This document shows, in pieces, positions 11,166 to 19,894 of a stretch of DNA of 60,246 bases. The translations under genes and the position numbers were made by a program. This stretch comes from CAZGNZ01 sp964527215 (GTDB lineage: Bacteria > Fidelibacterota > Marinisomatia > SCGC-AAA003-L08 > JACNLC01). The stretch lies in contig CAZGNZ010000025.1 of assembly GCA_964527215.1 (NCBI GenBank), positions 1 to 60,246 on the forward strand, given 5' to 3'. A model generated the notes under the pieces. The model saw nothing but the letters and a program-made list of their open reading frames with translations, made no database searches and was not told the DNA's origin. Position 1 is the stretch's first letter. Each line of letters opens with the position of its first letter.

Positions 11166-12482
11166 AACCATTACAGTGGAAGCAGCACCGGTATCCAGAT
11201 CATCATCGGTTCGGGGAGCCACTTTGAAATTGCTGTATGTGTAGTTCAGAATACCTGTGATGGAAACAAAAGCATCATCGATAACCGGTTCATAGGTGTA
11301 TTCGCCCGGATTGTCAATCTGCATGGTGTTTATTCCGTCACTGACGATCCATTCACCGTATCCGGCATCGTCACTGGTTACAGTCACATCCAGAATCTGG
11401 ACCAGAACACCTTCCCAGGGCTCAAAATCGGCAGTATCCAGCAGCAGAACCTCAGGAGCAGGCAGGGTGTTTCCGGAACCGATCACGTCGATAGTATAGA
11501 CACTTTCAATTTCAGATTTGTCGTAATACTCGGTATAATGACCGGTAACGGTAACTTCATCACCCATCATAACGGTATGTCCCGGTGCATACACGTCAAT
11601 GCCGCTGTACATACCGGTTCCGTCCTGCAGATAAAAATGACTGTCTCCGTCTGCACACTGATCACCTGCAGCAGTAACGAGACCGGTAATTTCAACTGGA
11701 GTATCTTCAGCAATCATTCCTGATTGGATGTCATATATGGTGGTTGCTGTTGGATACAGACAGCTGCCGTCATCAACAGTGGCATTGGGATTGTAATTCA
11801 GGGCATTCTCATCCATACAACCTAGGATATCAACAGGTTCATCACCGTAAGTATGGAATCCGATGTAATCAAAATTATCCTGTTCGAAAACCATCCATTC
11901 GGAATCATCAACATCGGTGCCGGCTGACTGTGCCCAGTCGGATGTGCCCTGGGTAACAGAAGCCTTCCGGACCAGTGTGTGATTTGCGGTGGCATTTGAA
12001 ATGCCGGCGACGTCCCAGCCTGAACCGGGATCATCAGGTACGGTTCCGATCACGTCCAGAACAATAACGCCGGTTTCGAATGTTTCATCTCCGTCAAGAT
12101 CAAGATAATCAGTTTCTGAGCCGTCCGTCACAATCTTCACCAAAGCTCTGGCGTCATCACCATTGTGGTAACAGATGCCTGAACCGGTGAGATCTGCTTC
12201 ATTCAGGATATCATCAACTGATCCGCTGTTTGCAATAACGTACACATCACCGGCGGCCAAAGTGCCTTCCAACTGATCAATATACTCGTCCCAGGGACCA
12301 CCGTTGGCTGTCTGCAGAACGATATAGCTGGACAGATCTACCTCACCTTCAGTGGGATTGTAGATTTCCAGCGCTTTATTGCTGCTGCCGCCCTCGATGT
12401 ATTCAGAGAAAAACAAGTCCTGAGCCAGCATAAAGCTGCCTAAAGTCAGGACTGTAAGGGTTAAGCGAAAGAAGTGCTTCAT
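8628..12482 (-). CDS. Secreted lamin-tail/CBM-like/dockerin protein with C-terminal sorting tail
   Basis: 1284 residues, ATG 12482 with AGGAG about 9 nt upstream. Visible order: signal peptide (1-20); lamin-tail domain (about 20-215, LFFSEYIEGGSSNKALEIYN); a GCMDENALNYN...DDGSC linker (about 218-240); an OB-like domain (about 245-345, DTPVEITGLVTAAG); then four tandem starch-binding-like beta modules (about 437-900), each with a GSF/GEFxGW core such as HLAGSFQGWDP and IRGSFNGWSG; a further module (about 910-1030); a dockerin-like pair (GDVNGSGSMDVLDI and DMDGDGSVNILDI, about 1046-1100); and an FCB sorting tail (AYPNPFNPTTTIDF...YDMLGKEV). No catalytic domain is seen. Likely a cell-surface polysaccharide-binding or scaffold-docked protein serving the starch cluster. 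Confidence 0.85.
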   Translation of the reverse strand: MKHFFRLTLTVLTLGSFMLAQDLFFSEYIEGGSSNKALEIYNPTEGEVDLSSYIVLQTANGGPWDEYIDQLEGTLAAGDVYVIANSGSVDDILNEADLTGSGICYHNGDDARALVKIVTDGSETDYLDLDGDETFETGVIVLDVIGTVPDDPGSGWDVAGISNATANHTLVRKASVTQGTSDWAQSAGTDVDDSEWMVFEQDNFDYIGFHTYGDEPVDILGCMDENALNYNPNATVDDGSCLYPTATTIYDIQSGMIAEDTPVEITGLVTAAGDQCADGDSHFYLQDGTGMYSGIDVYAPGHTVMMGDEVTVTGHYTEYYDKSEIESVYTIDVIGSGNTLPAPEVLLLDTADFEPWEGVLVQILDVTVTSDDAGYGEWIVSDGINTMQIDNPGEYTYEPVIDDAFVSITGILNYTYSNFKVAPRTDDDLDTGAASTVMVTFQVDMQYQEVSPDGVHLAGSFQGWDPSATECLPVGDDIYAVTLDLTPGEYHEYKFINGNAWGQDEGVQRILDAVPDVDTVLDPVFFNDYQDLGGDPVFVTFNLNTATQPGWTGENNQIVIRGSFNGWSGNDWLISNIGGDYWTFTSPEPIEPGNHAYKYVHLGVAGDEWESTSDRPLVVTGNDGDMVLDMDYFNATEPPFEVTDDIDIFFRVSTEGIPGYAGETMYIAGSFTDWGTNPVELTDQFGDQTFWVTTIHFTEATSVEYKYWHGWEGWETVGNRMYDVVEDATVPFNYFDDQEPVEIPAVTKTVVFQVDMTEWLDEAGSTGLPFFSLERNDNMQVRGEFNGWNDNPPEESVMVRQPGTNIFTLPINITNYPDNTLEYKYFMFQSEESQLYLEEIYGPFYNQDMGWEDSPQFGGSNRTFTLGEDSDGDLETFDVLQLPLAGYYDLPTGGVIPPGQSIDISLTVDMNGVEGFETGFEVYAILKDKWMNYAQGYGYGNGDGSRWLAVDNGDGTYTATVTMNGPAPWHQIYAWEFVDLEGANTQEGGGYGFGRFRARYVCPEDGLWVDYDFPMDVWSLDPPLEVEDYGTALECLGICFADGDVNGSGSMDVLDIVQIVGFILGTVDLEEDVWCHADMDGDGSVNILDIVIIVDMILNQGSRKADGTEATIMESDGAVSVTADGFVGGVHMILNHGDSFSIELTENAYMADSHTANGQTHIVVLHPEGALFTATGDFTYETVEVVSSSAFMNVDIAGSYALMSAYPNPFNPTTTIDFYIPSEGNVKVSVYDMLGKEVAQLSNEYRSQGQYQLQWNAGSLASGLYFVKLNHSDGSLTQKVTLLK

Positions 12483-13072
12483 ACACTTGCTCCTTTTTCT
12501 TGTTTGGGTTTACTACAATTATACTTCTGGCAATTCGCCAATTATTCCGGATTGGGTTGTTCTTCAGTTAAACCGGGAAACCATAAAGTTCAGCATATAG
12601 TTGGTTCAGTAATTTCACAGGTGTTTTCGAGTATGATAAATAAACAGTGATTTTCCTGGAAATCATTTCTTATATGATAATCCCAATTCACAACACAGGT
12701 CCGGCAGGTTGAAAACGTCTGCGAACAGCCAGCTTTTCAATGATTCAGACCGCAGCATTACCACGGTCATTTTACGATAAACATTTATTTCATTTCCCGC
12801 TGCAGGCAGCGGAGAATGCTATTTTTCTCGGATAGTCAAGAAAACAGGTATCATTGGTTGAGTAATTCATTTCAATGACCAAAATCCTGTACAATTAATT
12901 TACGAAATCTGACGGGAAATTCCATCAATTCCCGCATTGAATCAAGCAATTAGAAAATGGCTGGATTGCCAATCAAAATTGTCTGAAACGGGGACAAAAT
13001 GCTGTTTGCAGATTTGTGGGTCGGACAGCCGTTCCGGTTATTTTCAATTACTGCACATCTCCCCCGCATCAC
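12483..13072. other. Intergenic region between the duplicated genes
   Basis: 590 bp with no ORF of coding character. It must contain the promoter of the 12482 gene, but I cannot place one confidently. I see no insertion sequence ends that would explain the duplication. Confidence 0.4.
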
Positions 13073-13101
13073 AAAAGCCCCGCATCAGATGCAGGGCTTT
13101 T
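13073..13101 (-). terminator. Rho-independent terminator, second copy
   Basis: Same hairpin as at 8568-8596 with one loop change (arms GCCCCGCAT 13077-13085 and ATGCAGGGC 13089-13097, A4/T4 flanks). It ends leftward transcription after the 871-residue gene. Confidence 0.8.
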
Positions 13102-15670
13102 GCATAAACTTCGAAAAGTCTGTCTTCAAATGCTATTTCAGCAGAGTCACCTTCTGAGTGAGGCTGCCTTCTGAATGGTTCAGTTTCACAAAGTACAGTC
13201 CGGATGCCAGTGAACCGGCATTCCACTGAAGCTGATACTGACCCTGTGAACGATATTCATTGCTCAGCTGTGCCACTTCCTTACCCAGCATGTCATACAC
13301 CGAGACCTTTACATTGCCTTCAGACGGAATGTAAAAATCAATGGTCGTCGTGGGATTGAACGGATTGGGATAAGCACTCATCAGCGCATAACTGCCGGCA
13401 ATATCCACATTCATGAATGCACTGCTGGAAACCACTTCTACCGTCTCATAGGTGAAATCACCGGTGGCCGTGAAAAGGGCGCCTTCAGGATGCAGTACCA
13501 CGATGTGGGTCTGCCCGTTTGCGGTGTGAGAATCAGCCATGTAGGCATTCTCCGTCAGTTCGATGCTGAAACTGTCACCATGATTCAGAATCATGTGAAC
13601 ACCGCCAACAAATCCGTCTGCAGTTACACTCACTGCACCGTCACTCTCCATGATGGTGGCTTCCGTGCCGTCTGCCTTACGCGAACCCTGATTCAGGATC
13701 ATGTCAACAATAATCACGATATCCAGAATATTCACGCTGCCGTCACCATCCATGTCCGCATGACACCAGACGTCTTCTTCCAGATCAACTGTGCCGAGAA
13801 TGAATCCGACTATCTGCACGATATCCAGAACGTCCATGCTGCCGCTGCCGTTGACGTCTCCGTCTGCAAAGCAGATGCCCAGACATTCCAGTGCGGTACC
13901 GTAGTCTTCAACTTCAAGCGGAGGATCAAGGGACCAGACATCCATCGGGAAGTCATAATCCACCCAGAGACCGTCTTCAGGACATACATAGCGGGCGCGG
14001 AAACGACCGAAACCATAACCGCCGCCTTCCTGCGTGTTGGCACCTTCAAGATCCACAAATTCCCAGGCGTAAATCTGATGCCAGGGTGCCGGACCGTTCA
14101 TGGTTACGGTGGCTGTGTAAGTGCCGTCACCATTGTCAACGGCCAGCCAGCGGGAGCCGTCACCATTGCCGTAGCCGTAACCCTGGGCATAGTTCATCCA
14201 TTTGTCTTTCAGGATGGCATACACTTCAAAACCGGTTTCAAATCCTTCAACACCGTTCATGTCAACGGTCAGGGAAATGTCAATGCTCTGTCCCGGAGGA
14301 ATCACACCGCCTGTGGGCAGATCATAGTATCCGGCCAGGGGCAGCTGCAGAACGTCAAAGGTTTCCAAATCTCCGTCGCTGTCCTCACCCAATGTGAAGG
14401 TACGATTGGAACCGCCGAACTGCGGGGAATCTTCCCAGCCCATGTCCTGATTATAGAACGGACCGTAGATTTCTTCCAGATACAGCTGGGATTCTTCGCT
14501 CTGGAACATGAAGTATTTGTATTCCAGGGTGTTGTCAGGATAGTTGGTGATGTTGATGGGCAGGGTGAAAATGTTGGTGCCCGGCTGACGCACCATCACG
14601 CTTTCCTCTGGCGGATTGTCGTTCCAGCCGTTGAATTCACCGCGTACCTGCATGTTGTCGTTGCGCTCCAGACTGAAAAACGGCAGTCCCGTGGAACCGG
14701 CCTCGTCCAGCCATTCCGTCATGTCCACCTGAAATACAACCGTCTTGGTGACCGCTGGTATTTCTACCGGCTCCTGATCATCAAAGTAGTTGAACGGTAC
14801 CGTGGCGTCTTCCACCACATCATACATGCGGTTGCCTACGGTCTCCCAGCCTTCCCAGCCGTGCCAGTATTTGTATTCAACTGATGTCGCTTCCGTAAAA
14901 TGTATGGTGGTTACCCAGAATGTCTGGTCGCCAAACTGATCCGTCAGTTCAACAGGATTGGTGCCCCAGTCTGTGAAACTGCCGGCAATGTACATGGTCT
15001 CTCCGGCATATCCCGGAATACCTTCAGTACTCACACGGAAAAAGATGTCAATATCGTCGGTTACTTCAAACGGAGGTTCCGTGGCATTGAAATAATCCAT
15101 GTCCAGCACCATGTCGCCATCGTTTCCAGTCACGACCAGAGGACGGTCACTGGTACTTTCCCACTCGTCACCGGCAACGCCCAGATGAACATATTTGTAG
15201 GCATGGTTGCCCGGTTCAATCGGTTCCGGTGAGGTGAATGTCCAGTAGTCGCCGCCGATATTGCTGATCAGCCAGTCGTTTCCGGACCAGCCGTTGAAGG
15301 ATCCGCGAATGACAATCTGGTTGTTTTCACCGGTCCAGCCGGGCTGGGTGGCAGTGTTCAGGTTGAACGTCACTAATACCGGGTCACCGCCCAGATCCTC
15401 ATAGTCGTTGAAGAATACCGGATCCAGCGTCGTGTCAACATCAGGGACTGCGTCCAGGATGCGTTGTACGCCTTCATCCTGACCCCAGGCATTCCCGTTG
15501 ATAAATTTGTATTCGTGGTACTCACCGGGTGTCAGCTCGAGGGTAGCTGCATATATATCATCACCTACGGGCAGACATTCTGTCGCAGAAGGATCCCAGC
15601 CCTGGAACGATCCGGCGATGTGAACACCGTCCGGAGACACTTCCTGATACTGCATGTCAACCTGAAAGGT
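13073..15670 (-). repeat. 2.6-kb tandem direct repeat, copy B
   Basis: Partner of 8568-11165. Homology stops at the start of the first CBM-like module, exactly where the two genes acquire different N-termini (signal peptide only here; lamin-tail plus OB domains in the other copy). Confidence 0.9.
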
Positions 15671-15748
15671 GATCTGTACAGCAAACACAAAAGAAAGCAG
15701 CAGTCCAGCAGCAATCAGACTGGTTGCTTTTCGCGTAACATTACTCAT
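13133..15748 (-). CDS. Secreted CBM-like/dockerin protein with sorting tail (short paralogue)
   Basis: 871 residues, ATG 15748 with a strong GGAG about 10 nt upstream. Signal peptide (ATSLIAAGLLLSFVFA), then directly the four CBM-like modules, the fifth module, the dockerin-like pair (about 633-688) and the sorting tail. It is residue-for-residue the same as the C-terminal two thirds of the 8628-12482 product apart from a few positions (for example VHIAG against VHLAG and SEGS against SDGS). It lacks the lamin-tail and OB domains. It follows malK by 99 bp on the same strand. Probable role: surface binding of starch or glycogen; no catalytic residues are seen. Confidence 0.87.
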   Translation of the reverse strand: MSNVTRKATSLIAAGLLLSFVFAVQITFQVDMQYQEVSPDGVHIAGSFQGWDPSATECLPVGDDIYAATLELTPGEYHEYKFINGNAWGQDEGVQRILDAVPDVDTTLDPVFFNDYEDLGGDPVLVTFNLNTATQPGWTGENNQIVIRGSFNGWSGNDWLISNIGGDYWTFTSPEPIEPGNHAYKYVHLGVAGDEWESTSDRPLVVTGNDGDMVLDMDYFNATEPPFEVTDDIDIFFRVSTEGIPGYAGETMYIAGSFTDWGTNPVELTDQFGDQTFWVTTIHFTEATSVEYKYWHGWEGWETVGNRMYDVVEDATVPFNYFDDQEPVEIPAVTKTVVFQVDMTEWLDEAGSTGLPFFSLERNDNMQVRGEFNGWNDNPPEESVMVRQPGTNIFTLPINITNYPDNTLEYKYFMFQSEESQLYLEEIYGPFYNQDMGWEDSPQFGGSNRTFTLGEDSDGDLETFDVLQLPLAGYYDLPTGGVIPPGQSIDISLTVDMNGVEGFETGFEVYAILKDKWMNYAQGYGYGNGDGSRWLAVDNGDGTYTATVTMNGPAPWHQIYAWEFVDLEGANTQEGGGYGFGRFRARYVCPEDGLWVDYDFPMDVWSLDPPLEVEDYGTALECLGICFADGDVNGSGSMDVLDIVQIVGFILGTVDLEEDVWCHADMDGDGSVNILDIVIIVDMILNQGSRKADGTEATIMESDGAVSVTADGFVGGVHMILNHGDSFSIELTENAYMADSHTANGQTHIVVLHPEGALFTATGDFTYETVEVVSSSAFMNVDIAGSYALMSAYPNPFNPTTTIDFYIPSEGNVKVSVYDMLGKEVAQLSNEYRSQGQYQLQWNAGSLASGLYFVKLNHSEGSLTQKVTLLK

Positions 15749-15847
15749 CTACTTGTTCTCCTTTTTTACTAACATCAATTTGGCAATCATCCTCCGTGAT
15801 GACTCATGGTTCATGCAGGTTGACATTGCCATTGTACAGCAATAAGC

Positions 15848-16960
15848 TTAGTTATTCCGGGATCGGTAGTTTTGACCGTCCCCTGTATCAAACAAATGGA
15901 TTTGATTCATATCAAAAGAAAGATCCACGGTATCCCCGGCCGAGGCCTGGGAGTTTCCGTGGAAACTGGCTGTGAGCTTTTTATCACCGATCGTCAAATG
16001 GGCCAGCAGATGCGCCCCCAGCGGTTCAGTGATTTCCACCTGCGCCTTGACCGAGGTTCCCTGGAATTCCGCGGTATCTGTGATCTCGTGAATATCTTCC
16101 GGTCTGATTCCCAGGGTCACCGGCAGATCATGTTTCAGATTTTCAGATTCGGAAAACACGGAGTCAGACAGATCCAGTTCAAGTTCGCCCCATTGAAACT
16201 GCATTTTACCGCCGTGATGCGTCAGTGATCCTTCCAAAAAATTCATCTGAGGCATACCTATAAAGCCGGCCACAAAAGTGTTTACCGGATTGTAATAGGC
16301 GTTTTTCGGGGAATCCAGCTGTTCCACAATACCATCTTTCATGATGGCAATTCTGTCACCCATCGTCATGGCTTCGGTCTGATCGTGAGTGACATAGATC
16401 ATCGTGGTTTTCAGAATCTGATGCAGCCGTTTGATTTCCACCCGCATTTCCATTCGAAGCTTGGCATCCAGATTGGAGAGGGGTTCATCGAACAGGAACA
16501 CGACCGGCTGCCGAACCAGGGCACGGCCCAATGCCACCCTCTGGCGCTGCCCACCGGACAATTCTTTCGGTTTCCGCTCCAGCAGTTTGTCTATCTGCAG
16601 TATTTCCGCAGCTTCCTGTACCCGCTGACGAATGGTTTCTTTGTCCATCTTTCGGATTTTCAATCCAAACGCCATATTCTCAAACACATCCATATGGGGA
16701 TAAAGCGCATAGTTTTGAAACACCATGGCAATGTCCCTGTCCGCGGGATCAACATTGTTCACTCGGCGGTCACCAATGAATATATCCCCGCTGGTGGCAT
16801 CTTCAAGTCCGGCAACATGTCTTAATGTCGTCGATTTACCGCAGCCCGAAGGTCCGACGAGAACCAGAAATTCACCATCCTCAATCTCCAGATTGATATC
16901 TTTGAGTACCTGATGGTCTCCATATGACTTATATAAATGTTTGAGAGTTACAGAGCTCAT
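15848..16960 (-). CDS. malK: Sugar ABC transporter ATPase, MalK/UgpC/MsmK type
   Basis: 370 residues from ATG 16960, 1 nt after the stop of the amylase gene; an in-frame TTG 12 nt earlier is possible. It shows Walker A GPSGCGKST (about 37-45), Q-loop MVFQNYALYPHM, ABC signature LSGGQRQRVALGRAL (about 133), Walker B VVFLFDEPLSNLDAKLR, and H-loop YVTHDQTEAMTMGDR. The C-terminal about 130 residues form the TOBE/regulatory domain (GIRPEDIHE). It powers import of maltodextrins with MalG and the fused MalE-MalF encoded upstream. A single ATPase serves both permease halves. Confidence 0.93.
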   Translation of the reverse strand: MSSVTLKHLYKSYGDHQVLKDINLEIEDGEFLVLVGPSGCGKSTTLRHVAGLEDATSGDIFIGDRRVNNVDPADRDIAMVFQNYALYPHMDVFENMAFGLKIRKMDKETIRQRVQEAAEILQIDKLLERKPKELSGGQRQRVALGRALVRQPVVFLFDEPLSNLDAKLRMEMRVEIKRLHQILKTTMIYVTHDQTEAMTMGDRIAIMKDGIVEQLDSPKNAYYNPVNTFVAGFIGMPQMNFLEGSLTHHGGKMQFQWGELELDLSDSVFSESENLKHDLPVTLGIRPEDIHEITDTAEFQGTSVKAQVEITEPLGAHLLAHLTIGDKKLTASFHGNSQASAGDTVDLSFDMNQIHLFDTGDGQNYRSRNN

Positions 16961-16961
16961 T

Positions 16962-19874
16962 TTAATTCCCAAGTATGATATCTATCAGCTGGACGATATC
17001 CAGCACATCAATGGAACCATCGCCGTTCACATCCGATGCCGTAAACAAATCCGTGCCCGGATCAGGATAATTATTCAAAATCATATCGACCAGCACCACA
17101 ATATCCAGCACATCCACGGCAAGATCAAAATTCACATCCCCGATCAAAATATCCTCTTCAAAATCGGGAATTTCAGTCAGGAAAATCCGCGCCGTGGAAG
17201 CAGGAATGGTATAACTCCCGTACCAGTTGCTTTCAATTGTCACCGGTTCCTCTGTCAGAAAATCGTACCAGGTGCCGCCGTGCGGGAATTCAATATCGAA
17301 TGTCCGGTCCGTATTGTGGAAATTGGCAGCCACGACCACTTCCTCCGAACCGTTGGTCCGCCAGTACACGATGCTCTTGTTTACCGAGCTCTGATACCGA
17401 AGGTCCAGATCCCAGGAGCGCAGGACCTCATAGTGCTGACGCAGCGCAATCAGTTTGCGGGTGGCGTCGAACAGGTCTGCCCCGTCATCCGTTTCCAGGT
17501 TTTCCCACTGCAGCGGCTGGGGCTGGATGTTTCCGCCGCTGTGACTGGTGCCGTTCTGCCCGAATTCCTGGCCGTGATACAGCATCGGTGTGCCCTGAGA
17601 TGTTAACAGGACCGATGCTCCCAGTTTGGATTTCTTGTAGGCGTCCTGCAGGCTGATTCCCTGATACACGGTGGCTTCATAAATGATGCGTGTTTCATCG
17701 TGGCTCTCGCAGTAATTCAGCGGACCCGTATAGCTGTTGTATCCCTGGCTGGAAGCCACAATATGATTCCCCAGATCATACATATCCCCCCAGCTGTGGC
17801 CGCCGTCACTGGTTTCCTGAAGGTTTGCCTTCATCATATGGAAAAAGCTGTAATCCCAACCTGCATCAAAATCGGTATTGTTGATCTGCCAGCTGTTGTC
17901 TTCCTCAGCGATGATAATAATGGACGGATCATAGGAATGCAGCATGTTTCCGTAATGGGACGCACCCCACTGGTTGTTGGAATCCCAGCCAATACCCTGG
18001 GTATGATCGAACCGGAAACCGTCCATGTGATAGTCTTCCACCCATGTCATCAGCACATCATCAATGTGCTTCCTTGTCCGCGGACTCCAGTGCTGAAGTT
18101 TATATCCCCACTCGGATTCCTGATTGTGAAAATAGGGGCAGTAATTATAGTTGTGATCTTCATAATCCCAATTGTCCACCGGCTGATACAGCAGAAACAG
18201 CGGAGCAGATCCCCACATATGATTAAACACCACATCCATCAGAACCGCAATGCCGTGCTGGTGAGCAGTATCCACCAGTTCCCGCAGTTCATCAGGCGTC
18301 CCGTATGTGGATTCGGGTGCCATGTAGAATGTGGGATTATATCCCCAGGAATTCTCACCTTCAAATTCATTCACAGGCATCAGCTCAATTGCATTTACAC
18401 CCAGATCATCAAAATAGCCTTCTTCAATTTTAGCAGTCACGTCGGTGTAACGGCCGATCTGACCGTCAATACCCAGAAAGTCACCCACATGCATTTCGTA
18501 CACAATGACGTCACGCTGTTCAGGACGGGTGAAATCTTGATCGTTCCACTGATACGGTTCCGCTCCAATGGTAAAGTTGGTTTTTGCATGGGTATAGTCA
18601 CCGCTTTCCCATCCGCCGCCCGGATCCACCCAGATGACATCCTTGGACCATGGATCGGCCATGATTCGTTCATCCTGGACGTTGAACTGGTAGGTATAAT
18701 CGCCGTCAGGCAGAGTGGTCTGATACCACCAGAGCGTATCTCCGGAAAGGCTCATCAGTTCGCCCAGCTGATTTTCAATGTTCCAACTGCCCTTCACCGT
18801 CACGAAATCCTTTTCAGGAGCATAAAGTGTTATTATAATATTATTTCCGTCAATGTTCAGACCGTCATCCGCATTGCCGGGCACCGGCGCGTGATTGATG
18901 GTAAACAGTATATTGACCGTTCTGAACAGGAATGTGATCCTGCCGTCGGTTCCGACCGCTTTGGCCAGAATGGTAACATCACCAAACAGCTCGGGATCCG
19001 GTGTCCAGACAACTTCATACGGCGACGAATCATCGGTGCCGATCATCTCTCCGTACACCCAGTATTCCACATATTCTGCACTGCCGACAGTTCCAAGGGT
19101 CACCGAGCCGGACACATCCGCCCCTTCCTGCGGGGAAATGAAAAACACATACGGATCACCGGACTGATAGGAATAGTCAAAGTAGATATCATAGTTGATA
19201 ATCTGACCATTGTCCCCCACGTCCCATTCGCCGTCATCCCAGCGGATGCGGAATTTGATGGATTCCACTACCTGACTGCCCAGGCTGAACTGACCCAGAT
19301 TCAATTCATAGACATCGCCACCCAAACTTGTGAGGGGAGTCATGAGCCAGCCTTCATCTTCATATGAATCCGCCGGCCAGTAATCCTCGATGGGAATGAC
19401 ATGGCCGCCGCCGGCATCCACGGTCCAGGCGACTTCCCCGTTCATGGGTGCATTGTTAAGGGTAATGACCACGTCATCATCGGCACCGGGATTAAAAGGG
19501 GTCCAGTAATAATTCATGCTGATATGCCAGTCTATTCCAACACCGCCGTTGTTGTCCCAGTTGCCGTCCAGGTCCGTAAAGACAAAATCAATGGTCTGGG
19601 CATTTGCGGGTACGGAATAGGTATATTCAAACCAGCCGCTGCCCAGCTCAGGTGCATAGGTCATGGCATAGTCATCGGTTTCCTGCCAGCCGTTATACCC
19701 CAGATGGATGTAGACAGGCATGGTGTTGTCCGGCAATGCTCCGTCAATCGTATTGTAATATATTGTCAAATCGCCGCCCGGGACCGGTACTTCCGGTTCC
19801 CAGTACACATACTGGCTGAAGGACAGAGCGCAAAAAAGTGCTGTTAATGCAAAGCGGAGAATGGTCCGTTTCAT
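16962..19874 (-). CDS. Secreted GH13 alpha-amylase with starch-binding modules and C-terminal dockerin
   Basis: 970 residues from ATG 19874, with AAGGA upstream and a signal peptide (TILRFALTALFCALSFS). The in-frame extension to 20009 would run back into malG and is rejected. N-terminal beta modules resemble CBM25/26 (PGGDLTIYYNT...GYNGW, repeated at about 140-260), followed by a CBM48-like module (about 350-430, ITLYAPEKDFVTVKGSW). The GH13 barrel shows FRFDHTQG (nucleophile Asp near 621), IIAEED (acid Glu near 656) and ESHDETR (Asp near 724). Two dockerin-like repeats (GDVNFDLAVDVLDI, DVNGDGSIDVLDI, about 913-970) end the protein with no sorting tail. It sits inside the transporter operon between malG and malK. 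It probably cuts starch outside the cell. Confidence 0.9.
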   Translation of the reverse strand: MKRTILRFALTALFCALSFSQYVYWEPEVPVPGGDLTIYYNTIDGALPDNTMPVYIHLGYNGWQETDDYAMTYAPELGSGWFEYTYSVPANAQTIDFVFTDLDGNWDNNGGVGIDWHISMNYYWTPFNPGADDDVVITLNNAPMNGEVAWTVDAGGGHVIPIEDYWPADSYEDEGWLMTPLTSLGGDVYELNLGQFSLGSQVVESIKFRIRWDDGEWDVGDNGQIINYDIYFDYSYQSGDPYVFFISPQEGADVSGSVTLGTVGSAEYVEYWVYGEMIGTDDSSPYEVVWTPDPELFGDVTILAKAVGTDGRITFLFRTVNILFTINHAPVPGNADDGLNIDGNNIIITLYAPEKDFVTVKGSWNIENQLGELMSLSGDTLWWYQTTLPDGDYTYQFNVQDERIMADPWSKDVIWVDPGGGWESGDYTHAKTNFTIGAEPYQWNDQDFTRPEQRDVIVYEMHVGDFLGIDGQIGRYTDVTAKIEEGYFDDLGVNAIELMPVNEFEGENSWGYNPTFYMAPESTYGTPDELRELVDTAHQHGIAVLMDVVFNHMWGSAPLFLLYQPVDNWDYEDHNYNYCPYFHNQESEWGYKLQHWSPRTRKHIDDVLMTWVEDYHMDGFRFDHTQGIGWDSNNQWGASHYGNMLHSYDPSIIIIAEEDNSWQINNTDFDAGWDYSFFHMMKANLQETSDGGHSWGDMYDLGNHIVASSQGYNSYTGPLNYCESHDETRIIYEATVYQGISLQDAYKKSKLGASVLLTSQGTPMLYHGQEFGQNGTSHSGGNIQPQPLQWENLETDDGADLFDATRKLIALRQHYEVLRSWDLDLRYQSSVNKSIVYWRTNGSEEVVVAANFHNTDRTFDIEFPHGGTWYDFLTEEPVTIESNWYGSYTIPASTARIFLTEIPDFEEDILIGDVNFDLAVDVLDIVVLVDMILNNYPDPGTDLFTASDVNGDGSIDVLDIVQLIDIILGN

Positions 19875-19894
19875 TGGGAATTCCTTATTTCTGA

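Noticed and set aside
12483..13072. Insertion sequence responsible for the tandem duplication
   Set aside because: No transposase, terminal inverted repeats or target-site duplication were seen between the copies.
17700..19367. 555-residue + strand open frame
   Set aside because: Antisense to the GH13 amylase, which has full catalytic motifs; composition is His/Ile-rich shadow text.
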